DNA of 13,946 nt from Alphaproteobacteria bacterium (GCA_030425945.1 JAUHZL010000027.1:1-13946), one strand, 5' to 3'. Shown: positions 1 to 5,537, counted from the first letter of the stretch. Notes: a model not told the origin generated them from the sequence alone. A program made the numbers and translations.

Positions 1-59
1 GCTTCCTGTTCCTTGATCATCCCGATGATCTGCGCCTCGGTGAAGCGGCTTTTCCTCAT
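1..59 (-). CDS. IS3-family transposase OrfA, N-terminal fragment (cut by window edge)
   Basis: Only the first 19 or so codons are visible. They read MRKSRFTEAQIIGMIKEQE, the characteristic opening of IS3/IS407-type OrfA, a helix-turn-helix protein that binds the IS ends and is made alone or fused to the OrfB catalytic protein by frameshifting. The ATG occupies 57-59 on the complement and is preceded by an AAGGAG ribosome-binding site about seven bases upstream, which fixes the start. The rest of the gene and the DDE-containing OrfB lie outside the window, so whether the element is active cannot be judged. Confidence 0.8.
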   Translation of the reverse strand, partial: MRKSRFTEAQIIGMIKEQE

Positions 60-126
60 GTCGTCTGCTCCTTCGCGGTTGGGCAGACTCTACGCTACGG
101 CGAGGGAACTTTCGGGGGGCAGGTCA
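1..126 (-). mobile_element. IS3-family insertion sequence, one end only (IS407-like)
   Basis: This is the end of an insertion sequence that continues beyond the left edge of the window. The outer boundary is placed at 126 because the complement of 102-126 begins TGACCTGCCCCC and runs into a short A stretch, which matches the terminal inverted repeat style I know from IS3 elements of the IS407 group. Inside this end lies the start of a transposase orfA on the minus strand. The element has landed in a DUF3489-type gene whose 3' part survives from 127. The other end and the target-site duplication are outside the window, so neither the exact boundary nor the subgroup can be confirmed. Confidence 0.75.
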
Positions 127-260
127 TCGCCGAAACGGGATGGCAGCCGCACACGGTCCGAGGCGCCTTCGCCGGCGCGCTCAAGAAGAAGTTCGGGCTC
201 GACGTCACCTCCGAGAAGATCGAGGGTCGCGGCCGGGTTTACAGCCTGCCCAGCGAGTGA
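127..260 (+). pseudogene. DUF3489 protein, 3' remnant truncated by the IS
   Basis: Reading plus strand in the frame that stops at 258-260 gives about 44 residues containing TGWQPHTVRGAFAGALKKK and then TSEKIEGRGRVYSL. This is the C-terminal winged-helix-like signature of DUF3489 proteins, a small putative DNA-binding family often found near serine recombinases and DUF2924 genes in alphaproteobacteria. The frame is open into the IS, but the 5' part of the gene is missing on this side, so I interpret it as a gene broken by the insertion. It converges tail to tail with the DarT-like gene, with 49 bases between the two stops. It is unlikely to be expressed as a functional protein unless the IS supplies a promoter. 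Confidence 0.75.
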
Positions 261-309
261 CGGATGGTTCGCGGCTTCGAAGTCCCTGAGCCGTCACGAA
301 ATCGGCGGC

Positions 310-996
310 TCAGCCCCAAAAATATGGCTTTCGGCATATCCTCGGTTCGAACGGGTGTACTACGACGTCGCAATCATCGCGTCCAAAGGTGGTCAGAACC
401 TCCCGCACTTGATCATGGTCTTCTTGCGTCTCGACCCAAGCGCCAAGCAAGTAGTCCGGATGAATTGGATCCATAACTTGTACTTCAGCATCGGGAAATG
501 TAGGCCATCCAGAGGGTAGACCATTCGCTGCTCTAAATCCGGTTCCTCGTTCATCCATAGACATCGAGCAGTCAGCAAATAGGCGCTCGAGTGCGAAGCC
601 TCCGTACCTCTTGCCATGTTCATACTTGGTGGCGTTGGTCACGGCACCATGCCGATAGAACAAGCAATGATAGTTCCATAAGAGACTTGGCTCTAGGAAT
701 AGTATCATCCACCGTGCACCGCCGGATCGGTGGCGTTTCGCGTCGAACATCTTTGGATAGTAGCAGGATATTGAGACCGAAATCGCTTCATCCTGACCAT
801 CTAAGCGATCGGCGTCACTCGCGAAGACGTCGTAGTCGGCGTGCTGTAGGACCGACCGGCTGTGCAGCCCGTGTTGCAGGATCCCTGACAAGTTCTCAAG
901 CAAAGTGAAATGCAGGACATGCTCCACGCCTTGATCACTCGCCACCGCAGCGATGTGATCGGCGATTTTCTCCCAGTACGTTTTCCTGCTTGCCAT
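310..996 (-). CDS. DarT-like ssDNA thymidine ADP-ribosyltransferase
   Basis: The 228-residue protein resembles the DarT family (formerly DUF4433), enzymes that use NAD+ to ADP-ribosylate thymidine in single-stranded DNA and block replication; characterised DarT toxins are paired with the macrodomain antitoxin DarG. Visible signatures are HFTLLENLSGILQHGL near residues 29-44 (NAD-pocket region), AISVSISCYYPKMF near 71-84, WMILFLEPSLLW near 96-107, and PDAEVQVMDPIHPDYL near 168-183, in which E171 aligns by pattern with the catalytic glutamate. I chose the ATG at 996, preceded by AGGTGG; a TTG seven codons upstream is possible. Two 60-base stretches counted by hand are 45-50% GC, well below the neighbours, suggesting separate acquisition. 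No DarG gene is visible on either side. The gene lies beyond a probable terminator, so it may use its own promoter, but none was recognised. Confidence 0.75.
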   Translation of the reverse strand: MASRKTYWEKIADHIAAVASDQGVEHVLHFTLLENLSGILQHGLHSRSVLQHADYDVFASDADRLDGQDEAISVSISCYYPKMFDAKRHRSGGARWMILFLEPSLLWNYHCLFYRHGAVTNATKYEHGKRYGGFALERLFADCSMSMDERGTGFRAANGLPSGWPTFPDAEVQVMDPIHPDYLLGAWVETQEDHDQVREVLTTFGRDDCDVVVHPFEPRICRKPYFWG

Positions 997-1030
997 CCGC
1001 CACCTGCCGTCCCTCAAGCCGAGGAGTAAG

Positions 1031-1052
1031 GAAAACGCCGCGCGGCGTGAAC
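1031..1052 (-). terminator. Probable intrinsic terminator after the DUF7220 gene
   Basis: The 14-base perfect palindrome ACGCCGCGCGGCGT (1035-1048) can fold as a five-pair stem with a GCGC loop. Read on the minus strand it is followed immediately by TTTTCCTT. It lies 36 bases after the DUF7220 stop and about 40 bases before the DarT start, so it would end the replication/modification transcript. The T tract is short, so termination may be incomplete and allow some read-through into darT. Confidence 0.5.
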
Positions 1053-1083
1053 CCGTATTCGCCTCGAGACGGAAGCATGGAGT

Positions 1084-1332
1084 CTAGGGTAGCGGAGCTT
1101 GGTCTTGAGTTCCCGCGAACCGCTCCCGGATCGCCTCGAACACCCGCCGCAGGGCGAAGGAGCGCGCGATGCTCACCACCGTGAACACCGCGCCCATCTT
1201 CAGGTTCTGCGCCAGCGTCGTGTGCAGCCCGAAGACCGGGAAGATCAGGATCTGCGTCACGACGGCGACTCCGTAGCCCACCGCCACGTTTGCGACGGCC
1301 TCCACCAGCGACATGGCCCGGCTCTGCTTCAT
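1084..1332 (-). CDS. DUF7220-like small membrane protein
   Basis: An 82-residue protein with two hydrophobic stretches, roughly residues 10-33 (containing VAVGYGVAVVTQILIFPVFG) and 44-60 (containing MGAVFTVVSIARSFALRR), followed by a basic, amphipathic tail. I recognise the SLVEAVANVAVGYG...SIARSFALRR pattern from small phage and prophage proteins annotated DUF7220 in Rhodobacterales; no biochemical role is known to me. Its ATG overlaps, as ATGA, the stop of a second reading frame running through the end of the cytosine methyltransferase gene, while the methyltransferase's own stop is 9 bases away. It is probably translated together with that gene. An inner-membrane hairpin topology is an inference from hydrophobicity only. 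Confidence 0.75.
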   Translation of the reverse strand: MKQSRAMSLVEAVANVAVGYGVAVVTQILIFPVFGLHTTLAQNLKMGAVFTVVSIARSFALRRVFEAIRERFAGTQDQAPLP

Positions 1333-1628
1333 GCCACGTCCTCATCCATCGGCCAGCAGTTGAGCTGCGAGAGTTCGGAGCGCATGGGCTGCAACCAGCG
1401 GGACCACGCCGTTGCCACAGAGCCGAAGCCGGTCCACCCGGTGGGCCAGCCCATCAGCGCCTCGACGAACAGCGGGTTCAAGGTTCGGGGCGTGTCGCAG
1501 GAACGCCCGCCAGCCGTCGGCGTCACCAGGACCTGGCGGCCAAGCAGCCCGTTCACCGGCGTGTTCGCGAGGCTCGTCGCCCCGTCCTTGTGATCCCGCG
1601 CCGTCGGCGTCGGCCAGAGGCGCATCAT
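1329..1628 (-). CDS. Overlapping 99-aa frame nested in the methyltransferase 3' end (WPTP / LMGWPTGWT domain)
   Basis: In a different frame from the methyltransferase, an ATG at 1628 opens a 99-codon frame. It contains LWPTPTARDHKDG near residues 4-16 and TLNPLFVEALMGWPTGWT near 50-67. I know both patterns from phage proteins and from the tails of phage DNA methyltransferases (WPTPxARD ... LNPxFVExLMGWPxGWT). By hand count its third codon positions are about 90% GC, against about 60% in the methyltransferase frame over the same DNA. Its stop overlaps the DUF7220 start as ATGA, as in most other junctions of this operon. A GGACGGAG sequence precedes the tandem ATGs. Alternatives are a frameshifted fusion of this domain to the methyltransferase, or a fossil frame. 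The same frame stays open up to 2246, but that upstream part looks like shadow sequence. Confidence 0.5.
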   Translation of the reverse strand: MMRLWPTPTARDHKDGATSLANTPVNGLLGRQVLVTPTAGGRSCDTPRTLNPLFVEALMGWPTGWTGFGSVATAWSRWLQPMRSELSQLNCWPMDEDVA

Positions 1629-2250
1629 CTCCGTCCGGTTCCCGCCGCTCGAGCGCGTCCCCGAGCAGGCGCGCGGGGTCGGCCAGGTGGTCGCGCTCGC
1701 GGTGAGCGAGGATGAAAAGCCGTTCGCGCCTGTGGGGCGCACCGACTTCCGCTGCCGTGAAGAGGCCCGCCGCAAGGCGGTAACCCATGCCGACCAGTCC
1801 TCCGGCGACTTCGGGGAAGCCGAGGCGGAGATGATGGGCAACGTTCTCGAGGAACACGAAGGGCGGCTCGACCTCGCCGATGATCCGGGCGACATGGGGC
1901 CAGAGGTGCCTCGGGTCGTCCGCGCCCCGGCGCTTGCCCGCGACCGAGAACGGCTGGCACGGATAGCCCGCAGTGACGATGTCCACCGCGCCACGCCACG
2001 GGCGGCCGTCGAAGGTGGCAACGTCGTCCCAGACAGGTGCCGGATCCAGGGCCGCGTCTTCCATCCTCGCCACGAGGATGGCCGCGGCGTAGGCGTCCCG
2101 CTCGACGTAACCCACAGTGCGATATCCGGGGCATGCGAGGTGCAGCCCGAGATCGAGTCCGCCGGCACCCGAGCAGAGCGAGAGGCCGAAGAGGCACGCG
2201 TCGTCGGCTCCGGCAGACACGCCGGAGGAAGGTAGAGCCACGCCATCCAC
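1342..2250 (-). CDS. DNA (cytosine-5-)-methyltransferase, phage type
   Basis: A 302-residue C5-cytosine methyltransferase that would transfer a methyl group from S-adenosylmethionine to cytosine in double-stranded DNA. Motifs appear in the normal order: motif I LCSGAGGLDLGL (residues 25-36), motif IV GYPCQPFSVAGKRRG with catalytic Cys98, motif VI ENVA (135-138), motif VIII RRERLF (174-179), and motif X LCGNGVVPLVAAHAL near the C terminus. The target-recognition stretch between VIII and X is short. The start is a GTG four bases after the ParB-methyltransferase stop, without a strong ribosome-binding site, so translation is probably coupled. No restriction gene is adjacent, so self-modification is more likely than a restriction system. 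Codon use in the last 100 codons is atypical (about 60% GC at third positions) because another frame appears to be coding there. Confidence 0.88.
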   Translation of the reverse strand: MDGVALPSSGVSAGADDACLFGLSLCSGAGGLDLGLHLACPGYRTVGYVERDAYAAAILVARMEDAALDPAPVWDDVATFDGRPWRGAVDIVTAGYPCQPFSVAGKRRGADDPRHLWPHVARIIGEVEPPFVFLENVAHHLRLGFPEVAGGLVGMGYRLAAGLFTAAEVGAPHRRERLFILAHRERDHLADPARLLGDALERREPDGDDAPLADADGAGSQGRGDEPREHAGERAAWPPGPGDADGWRAFLRHAPNLEPAVRRGADGLAHRVDRLRLCGNGVVPLVAAHALRTLAAQLLADG

Positions 2251-2254
2251 GTCG

Positions 2255-3592
2255 TCAGGCCGCGTGGGCCCCCTCGGCCGCGGCCGGGGTCTCGCCCAGC
2301 CGCTCGGCCTTCACCTCGGCGAAGGTCCGACCATCGCCGTCGAGGATCACGTCTTTGCCGGTCTCGGTCTGCCAGCGCTCGACGGCGACATCGACATAGG
2401 CGGGGCTGATCTCCATCGCGAATACCCGCCGGCCGTTGGCCTCGCCGGCCATGATCTGCGAACCGGAGCCCGAGAACGGCTCGTAGCAGAGGCCGCCGCG
2501 GGCGACGTGCTGGCGCATCGGGATTCCGAAGGCGTCGAGCGGTTTCGGGGTCGGGTGGTCCGGGCGCTCGTCCTTGGCGAAGGACGGCATCTCCCAGGTC
2601 GAGGGCAACGTTTGCTCGGCCACCTTCGGCGGGCGGTTCGGGCGGCGCCAGCCCATGAAGCAGGGCTCATGCTTCCAGAGGTAGTGCGAGCGGGTGAGGA
2701 CACCGCGGTCCTTCGCCCAGATGATCTGCTGATGGACGAAGGCCCCCGCCTTCTCCCAGCAGGCCTCGAGCATCGCCTGGCGGCGCGAGGCGTGCCAGCA
2801 GTACCAGGCGGCGTCCTCGGTGATCGCCTCGGCGACGGCCGCGGCTATGAAGCCGTCGTAGAGCTCCGCGCCCTGCGAGCTGTCGTCCCAGGTCACACCA
2901 TAGGACTGCGACCAATCCTTGTTTCGCGTCGGGTGGTTCGAGCCGTCGTAGTCCACGAGATACGGCGGGTCGGTCGCGAACAGCACCGCGCGCTCGCCGT
3001 TCATCAGGCGGCGGACATCGTCGTGGTTCGTGCTGTCGCCGCAAAGCAGCCGGTGGTCGCCGAGGATCCACAGGTCGCCCGTCCGCGAGGCCGGATTGCG
3101 CGGCGGTTCGGGGATGGTCACCGGCGGCACGGAGCCCCCGGCGCCACCTTCTTCTTCACCGCCCCCGTCCGGATCGAAGGCCAGCAGCTTGTCCAGCTCG
3201 CCGTCCGAAAAGCCGACCAGCGACAGGTCGTAGTCGTCGGCCAGCAGGTCCTGCAGCTCGGCCGAGAGCAGCGCCTCGTCCCAGCTGCCGAGTTCCGTCA
3301 GCTTGTTGTCCGCGATGCGATAGGCGCGGCGCTGCGCCTCGGTCAGGTGGCCCAGCACGATCACCGGCGCCTCGGTCAGACCGAGTTGCGTCGCTGCCAG
3401 CACGCGACCATGGCCCGCGATGAGCTCGCCGTCTTCACCGACGAGGCACGGCACGGTCCAGCCGAACTCGGCCATGCTGGCGGCGATCTTCGCGACCTGG
3501 TCGGGCCCATGCACCTTCGCGTTCTTCGCGTAGGGTTGCAGGCGCGCAAGCGGCCAGGTCTCGATCCGCTCAGGGGCGAAGGCGAGGGTCAT
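2255..3592 (-). CDS. ParB-domain / DNA N6-adenine or N4-cytosine methyltransferase fusion
   Basis: A 445-residue two-domain protein. Residues 9-140 form a ParB/Srx-like domain, with GELIAGHGRVLAATQLG at 55-71 and ADNKLTELGSWD at 94-105, followed by an acidic, glycine-rich linker (140-160). Residues 170-430 form an amino-methyltransferase with DPPY at 208-211 (catalytic, acts on an exocyclic amino group) and the AdoMet-binding EPFSGSG at 371-377; DPPY before FxGxG suggests the beta-type order. It would methylate adenine N6 or cytosine N4; the specificity cannot be read from the sequence. I chose the ATG at 3592 because the ParB homology starts at once; an upstream TTG at 3664 would add 24 poorly conserved residues and lies inside a strong hairpin. 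It follows a 422-base non-coding gap and sits four bases before the cytosine methyltransferase gene. ParB-methyltransferase fusions are common in phages. Confidence 0.88.
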   Translation of the reverse strand: MTLAFAPERIETWPLARLQPYAKNAKVHGPDQVAKIAASMAEFGWTVPCLVGEDGELIAGHGRVLAATQLGLTEAPVIVLGHLTEAQRRAYRIADNKLTELGSWDEALLSAELQDLLADDYDLSLVGFSDGELDKLLAFDPDGGGEEEGGAGGSVPPVTIPEPPRNPASRTGDLWILGDHRLLCGDSTNHDDVRRLMNGERAVLFATDPPYLVDYDGSNHPTRNKDWSQSYGVTWDDSSQGAELYDGFIAAAVAEAITEDAAWYCWHASRRQAMLEACWEKAGAFVHQQIIWAKDRGVLTRSHYLWKHEPCFMGWRRPNRPPKVAEQTLPSTWEMPSFAKDERPDHPTPKPLDAFGIPMRQHVARGGLCYEPFSGSGSQIMAGEANGRRVFAMEISPAYVDVAVERWQTETGKDVILDGDGRTFAEVKAERLGETPAAAEGAHAA

Positions 3593-4014
3593 GGGCGGGT
3601 GTTTTCCGTCGCTGAGGTGGATGCCGGCCGGACTCCGGACGCCGGATGCCGCTCTGGACTCCAAGCGGGGTCCAGCGGCATCCGGGGTATCCGGCCCGCA
3701 AACCAGCGTTCATTGGTGTTCGCGCAGGAGGCGGGTGGCTCCGGATTTCGGGTGGCTTCCCAAAAATCCGGCCCTGTCGCTGGCGAAATATTGCGCCAAG
3801 CCCGCCAGCATACATAGTCGCCAGGAAGGAACCATTGGTTTCAATGGGTTGGCGGCATCGGCGCCGGCTGGATACCGCGCTGGATCCGGGAGTCCACATG
3901 CGCGGTCCGTCCCGCGCGCGCCTCTCCCGAGTATATCCGTTTTCTAACCCGGGAGAGCCGATTTTGTCTCAGCGAAAACTGTCCGCCGGACACTTTCCCA
4001 TTGCGCCCATGGGC
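3593..4014 (-). promoter_or_regulatory. 422-base non-coding leader with several inverted repeats
   Basis: No convincing gene lies here. Going down in coordinate the stretch holds an imperfect 13-base inverted repeat TGTCCG-C-CGGACA (3980-3992), an 8-base stem CTCTCCCG/CGGGAGAG (3922-3929 with 3950-3957), CCATTG/CAATGG (3832-3847), CCGGATTT/AAATCCGG (3741-3748 with 3764-3771), and a long hairpin at 3642-3685. It separates the replication genes from the methyltransferase genes, so it could carry a promoter, an attenuator or binding sites for separate control of DNA modification. I did not find a clear -35/-10 pair. Confidence 0.4.
3642..3685 (-). repeat. Strong hairpin in the methyltransferase leader
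   Basis: The arms are CCGGATGCCG (3642-3651) plus CTGGAC (3654-3659), pairing with GTCCAG (3670-3675) plus CGGCATCCGG (3676-3685). That makes 16 base pairs with a two-base bulge and a ten-base loop. It lies about 50 bases upstream of the ParB-methyltransferase start. No T run follows on either strand, so a leader structure or protein-binding site is more likely than an intrinsic terminator. Confidence 0.6.
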
Positions 4015-4443
4015 TTACGCGCCAGTGGCCAGCGCGATCACCTTGCGCTTTGACAGGCTGCGATTGAACGACCGCCGGTTGAGGGTCAGCGCGATCACCG
4101 AGAGCCCGTATTGCCAGTGCTGATGCGCCGCCGAGCGCCGCAGACCGACCGCCCAGCAGATCTCCTTCCAGCGCTCGCCGTGCGCCTTCATCCAGACGAT
4201 CTTGCCGTCGAGCGGCTCGAGACAGGCCGTCCAGGTCAGCGTCTCCTCCATCCGGCTGATGTCCTGCGGCGAGGGCAGAACGCGCATCGGTTTCGGCTCC
4301 TGGCCAACCTTGTCGCCGAAGCTGTGGACGATCTCGGGCCATGTGCTGAAGTATCCCTGCCGCCGCGGCTCGGGCATCCGCTTCAGCACGAGGGCCGCCA
4401 CGGCGAGCCGCTCCTCGACCATTGCCGGGGTCCAGTCCGTCAT
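4015..4443 (-). CDS. DUF6362 family protein
   Basis: A 142-residue protein matching by eye the DUF6362 pattern: VEERLAVAALVLKRMPEPRRQGYFSTWPEIVHSF over residues 9-42, then EPKPMRVLPSPQDISRMEETL near 49-69, then WKEICWAVGLRRSAAHQHWQYGLSVIA over 92-118. The last stretch looks like a helix-turn-helix followed by a WxYGLxVIA segment, so DNA binding is plausible, but no function is established that I know of. The ATG at 4443 overlaps the upstream stop as ATGA and is preceded by AGGAGGT, a near-ideal ribosome-binding site, so the start is secure. It is the last gene before the 422-base gap. A regulator of late or modification genes is a guess. Confidence 0.78.
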   Translation of the reverse strand: MTDWTPAMVEERLAVAALVLKRMPEPRRQGYFSTWPEIVHSFGDKVGQEPKPMRVLPSPQDISRMEETLTWTACLEPLDGKIVWMKAHGERWKEICWAVGLRRSAAHQHWQYGLSVIALTLNRRSFNRSLSKRKVIALATGA

Positions 4444-4637
4444 TGCTGCACCTCCTGTTCCGAGGGGCGCGCGCCGTAGAGGCGCTCGCCGAGTTGCCGT
4501 ACCAGTTCCCGCTCAGGCCAAGTAAGTCTCTGGTCGTCAAGCGAAACTGCGAACACACCTTGCTCCTTCCAGCCATCGCGCTTGACCTGTTCGGTGTCTC
4601 GGCGATGGCCGCCATAGCCCTTGGGATGCCACCTCAT
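4440..4637 (-). CDS. Small unknown phage protein (65 aa)
   Basis: This is a 65-residue basic, hydrophilic protein beginning MRWHPKGYGGHRRDTEQ and carrying LTWPERELVRQLGERLYG near residues 38-55. I have seen the HPKGYGGHR...LTWPEREL(V/I)RQLGE pattern in short prophage proteins of Rhodobacterales but know no name or function. No signal peptide, membrane segment or cysteine pair is present. Both ends are embedded in coupled junctions: the start overlaps the RuvC-like stop as ATGA, and its stop overlaps the DUF6362 start as ATGA. This supports it being a real, co-translated gene despite its size. Confidence 0.7.
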   Translation of the reverse strand: MRWHPKGYGGHRRDTEQVKRDGWKEQGVFAVSLDDQRLTWPERELVRQLGERLYGARPSEQEVQQ

Positions 4638-5170
4638 TGGACGCCTCCCTTGGTCTCCAGCGCCCAGAACAGGATCGCGATGGCGTCGGCCTCGTTGTCA
4701 TCGGCGGGGCTGAAGCCGCGCGCCCGGGCGGCCGCGATCATGGCGTCCTTGTTGGCGTTTCCCTTGCCGGTCGCGAAGCGCTTGATCGTGCCCACCGGGA
4801 CGCCCTCGTAGGGTACGCCGCGCAGCTCGGCCCATGCGGTCAGCGTGGCCATGAGCCCGCCGTAGACATGCGCGGCGTCCGTGCCGGCGTGGCGGCGGAC
4901 TTCCTCGAACCAGATCGCGGCGATGGGCCCGGAGAGCCGATCCAACTCGGCCAGCCAGTTCGTGAAGCGCAGGTAGCGCATGCCGCCACCATCGAAGCGA
5001 CCGGGACGGAAGGACACGGTGCCGGAGGTGATCAGCCCGTCGGCGCCATGCAGCGCCCACCCCGTGGTTGTGCCGAGATCGAGCGCGAGCAAGGTGCGAT
5101 CGGCGCGGAACGCGGACGGCAGATCGGGGATTGCCTCACGAGCGGAGGTGGCGAGAGTCAGGTCAGCCAT
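4634..5170 (-). CDS. RuvC-like Holliday junction resolvase
   Basis: A 178-residue RNase H-fold protein with the RuvC layout of acidic residues: LLALDLGTTTGWAL at 27-40 (Asp31), IWFEEVRRH at 86-94 (Glu89/90), and DDNEADAIAIL near 157-167 (Asp158/159 and Asp162). GTIKRFATGKGNANKD lies between the second and third. RuvC-type enzymes cut branched DNA in a metal-dependent way; here it would resolve recombination or replication intermediates of the phage genome. The first 25 residues are extra compared with a minimal RuvC core. I chose the ATG at 5170 because GAGGAGA precedes it. The frame is open 125 codons further upstream, but that part covers the hairpin- and repeat-rich gap and is not protein-like. 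It is the first gene after the candidate origin. Confidence 0.85.
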   Translation of the reverse strand: MADLTLATSAREAIPDLPSAFRADRTLLALDLGTTTGWALHGADGLITSGTVSFRPGRFDGGGMRYLRFTNWLAELDRLSGPIAAIWFEEVRRHAGTDAAHVYGGLMATLTAWAELRGVPYEGVPVGTIKRFATGKGNANKDAMIAAARARGFSPADDNEADAIAILFWALETKGGVQ

Positions 5171-5537
5171 GGGTGGTCTCCTCTTCTGGTTGGCTGCTCG
5201 GGTGGAAGACGACGGCGGTCTGGTGCTTGGCGGTACGGGGCCGCCGTCGTCGGATCGGGATGTGAAGAAAGCGTCGAGCCCCGCGCGCGCGGATACCCAT
5301 CGACGTATGGGAGGAGAGGCCAAACCTGCCGGTTGGCCTCCCCATACGTAGTATGGGGGCTTCCCCACTCGCCTCATGTTTTGGGCATAAAGCTCTGTTT
5401 TAATTGCGCTTTTAGGGGATAAGCGATGAGAGAGGCCGATGAGGAGGACCTTTCTCATCCTCATGCCCAACCCATTGATTTCATTGAGCCATGAGGAAGG
5501 GATGAGGATGAGGAAGGCCGCGCTCATGATGAGGAAG
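5171..5537. other. Candidate replication origin: inverted repeats, AT-rich core and GATGAGG repeats
   Basis: This 367-base gap next to the primase-helicase gene has an origin-like order. First comes an 11-base perfect inverted repeat (5208-5218 with 5241-5251). Next are alternating CCCAT/ATGGG motifs with an imperfect long stem (5304-5323 with 5333-5348) and CCCATAC/GTATGGG (5341-5357). Then comes an AT-rich stretch, about 40% GC at 5381-5420, containing a 7-of-9 match to a DnaA box (complement of 5414-5422, TTATCCCCT). Last are nine copies of (G/C)ATGAG(G/A) between 5372 and 5534, six direct and three inverted. Origins with iterons and an AT-rich unwinding element next to the initiator gene are well known in phages and plasmids; that this is one is inference. 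It could instead be a regulatory leader for the resolvase gene. Confidence 0.45.
5425..5534. repeat. Cluster of (G/C)ATGAG(G/A) iteron-like repeats
   Basis: Direct copies begin at 5425, 5438, 5490, 5501, 5507 and 5528, and inverted copies occupy 5453-5459 and 5459-5465; one more inverted copy lies at 5372-5378. Two of the blocks form a near-perfect inverted repeat of about 19 bases, 5449-5468 against 5500-5518, enclosing 31 bases. The units are only seven bases long, so their density within 110 bases, not any single copy, is the evidence. Confidence 0.6.

Noticed and set aside
935..1345. Minus-strand frame reading EYGFTPRGVFLTPRL through the region between DUF7220 and darT.
   Set aside because: It overlaps the real DUF7220 gene in another frame and most of it is Arg/Gly/Ala-rich shadow; the short protein-like piece coincides with the terminator palindrome.
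2117..3817. Plus-strand open frame of 566 codons opposite the ParB-methyltransferase gene.
   Set aside because: Composition is typical of a reversed GC-rich gene (many Arg, Gly, Val, His) and no motif is present, while the minus strand encodes an intact methyltransferase.
3781..3850. Possible sigma-70 promoter on the minus strand (TTGAAA with a downstream TATGTA).
   Set aside because: The spacing is about 22 bases, too long for a normal promoter, so no call was made.
3570..3899. Minus-strand 109-codon frame in the gap upstream of the ParB-methyltransferase.
   Set aside because: Pro/Arg-rich with no motif, it spans several hairpins and runs into the methyltransferase gene in another frame; judged non-coding.
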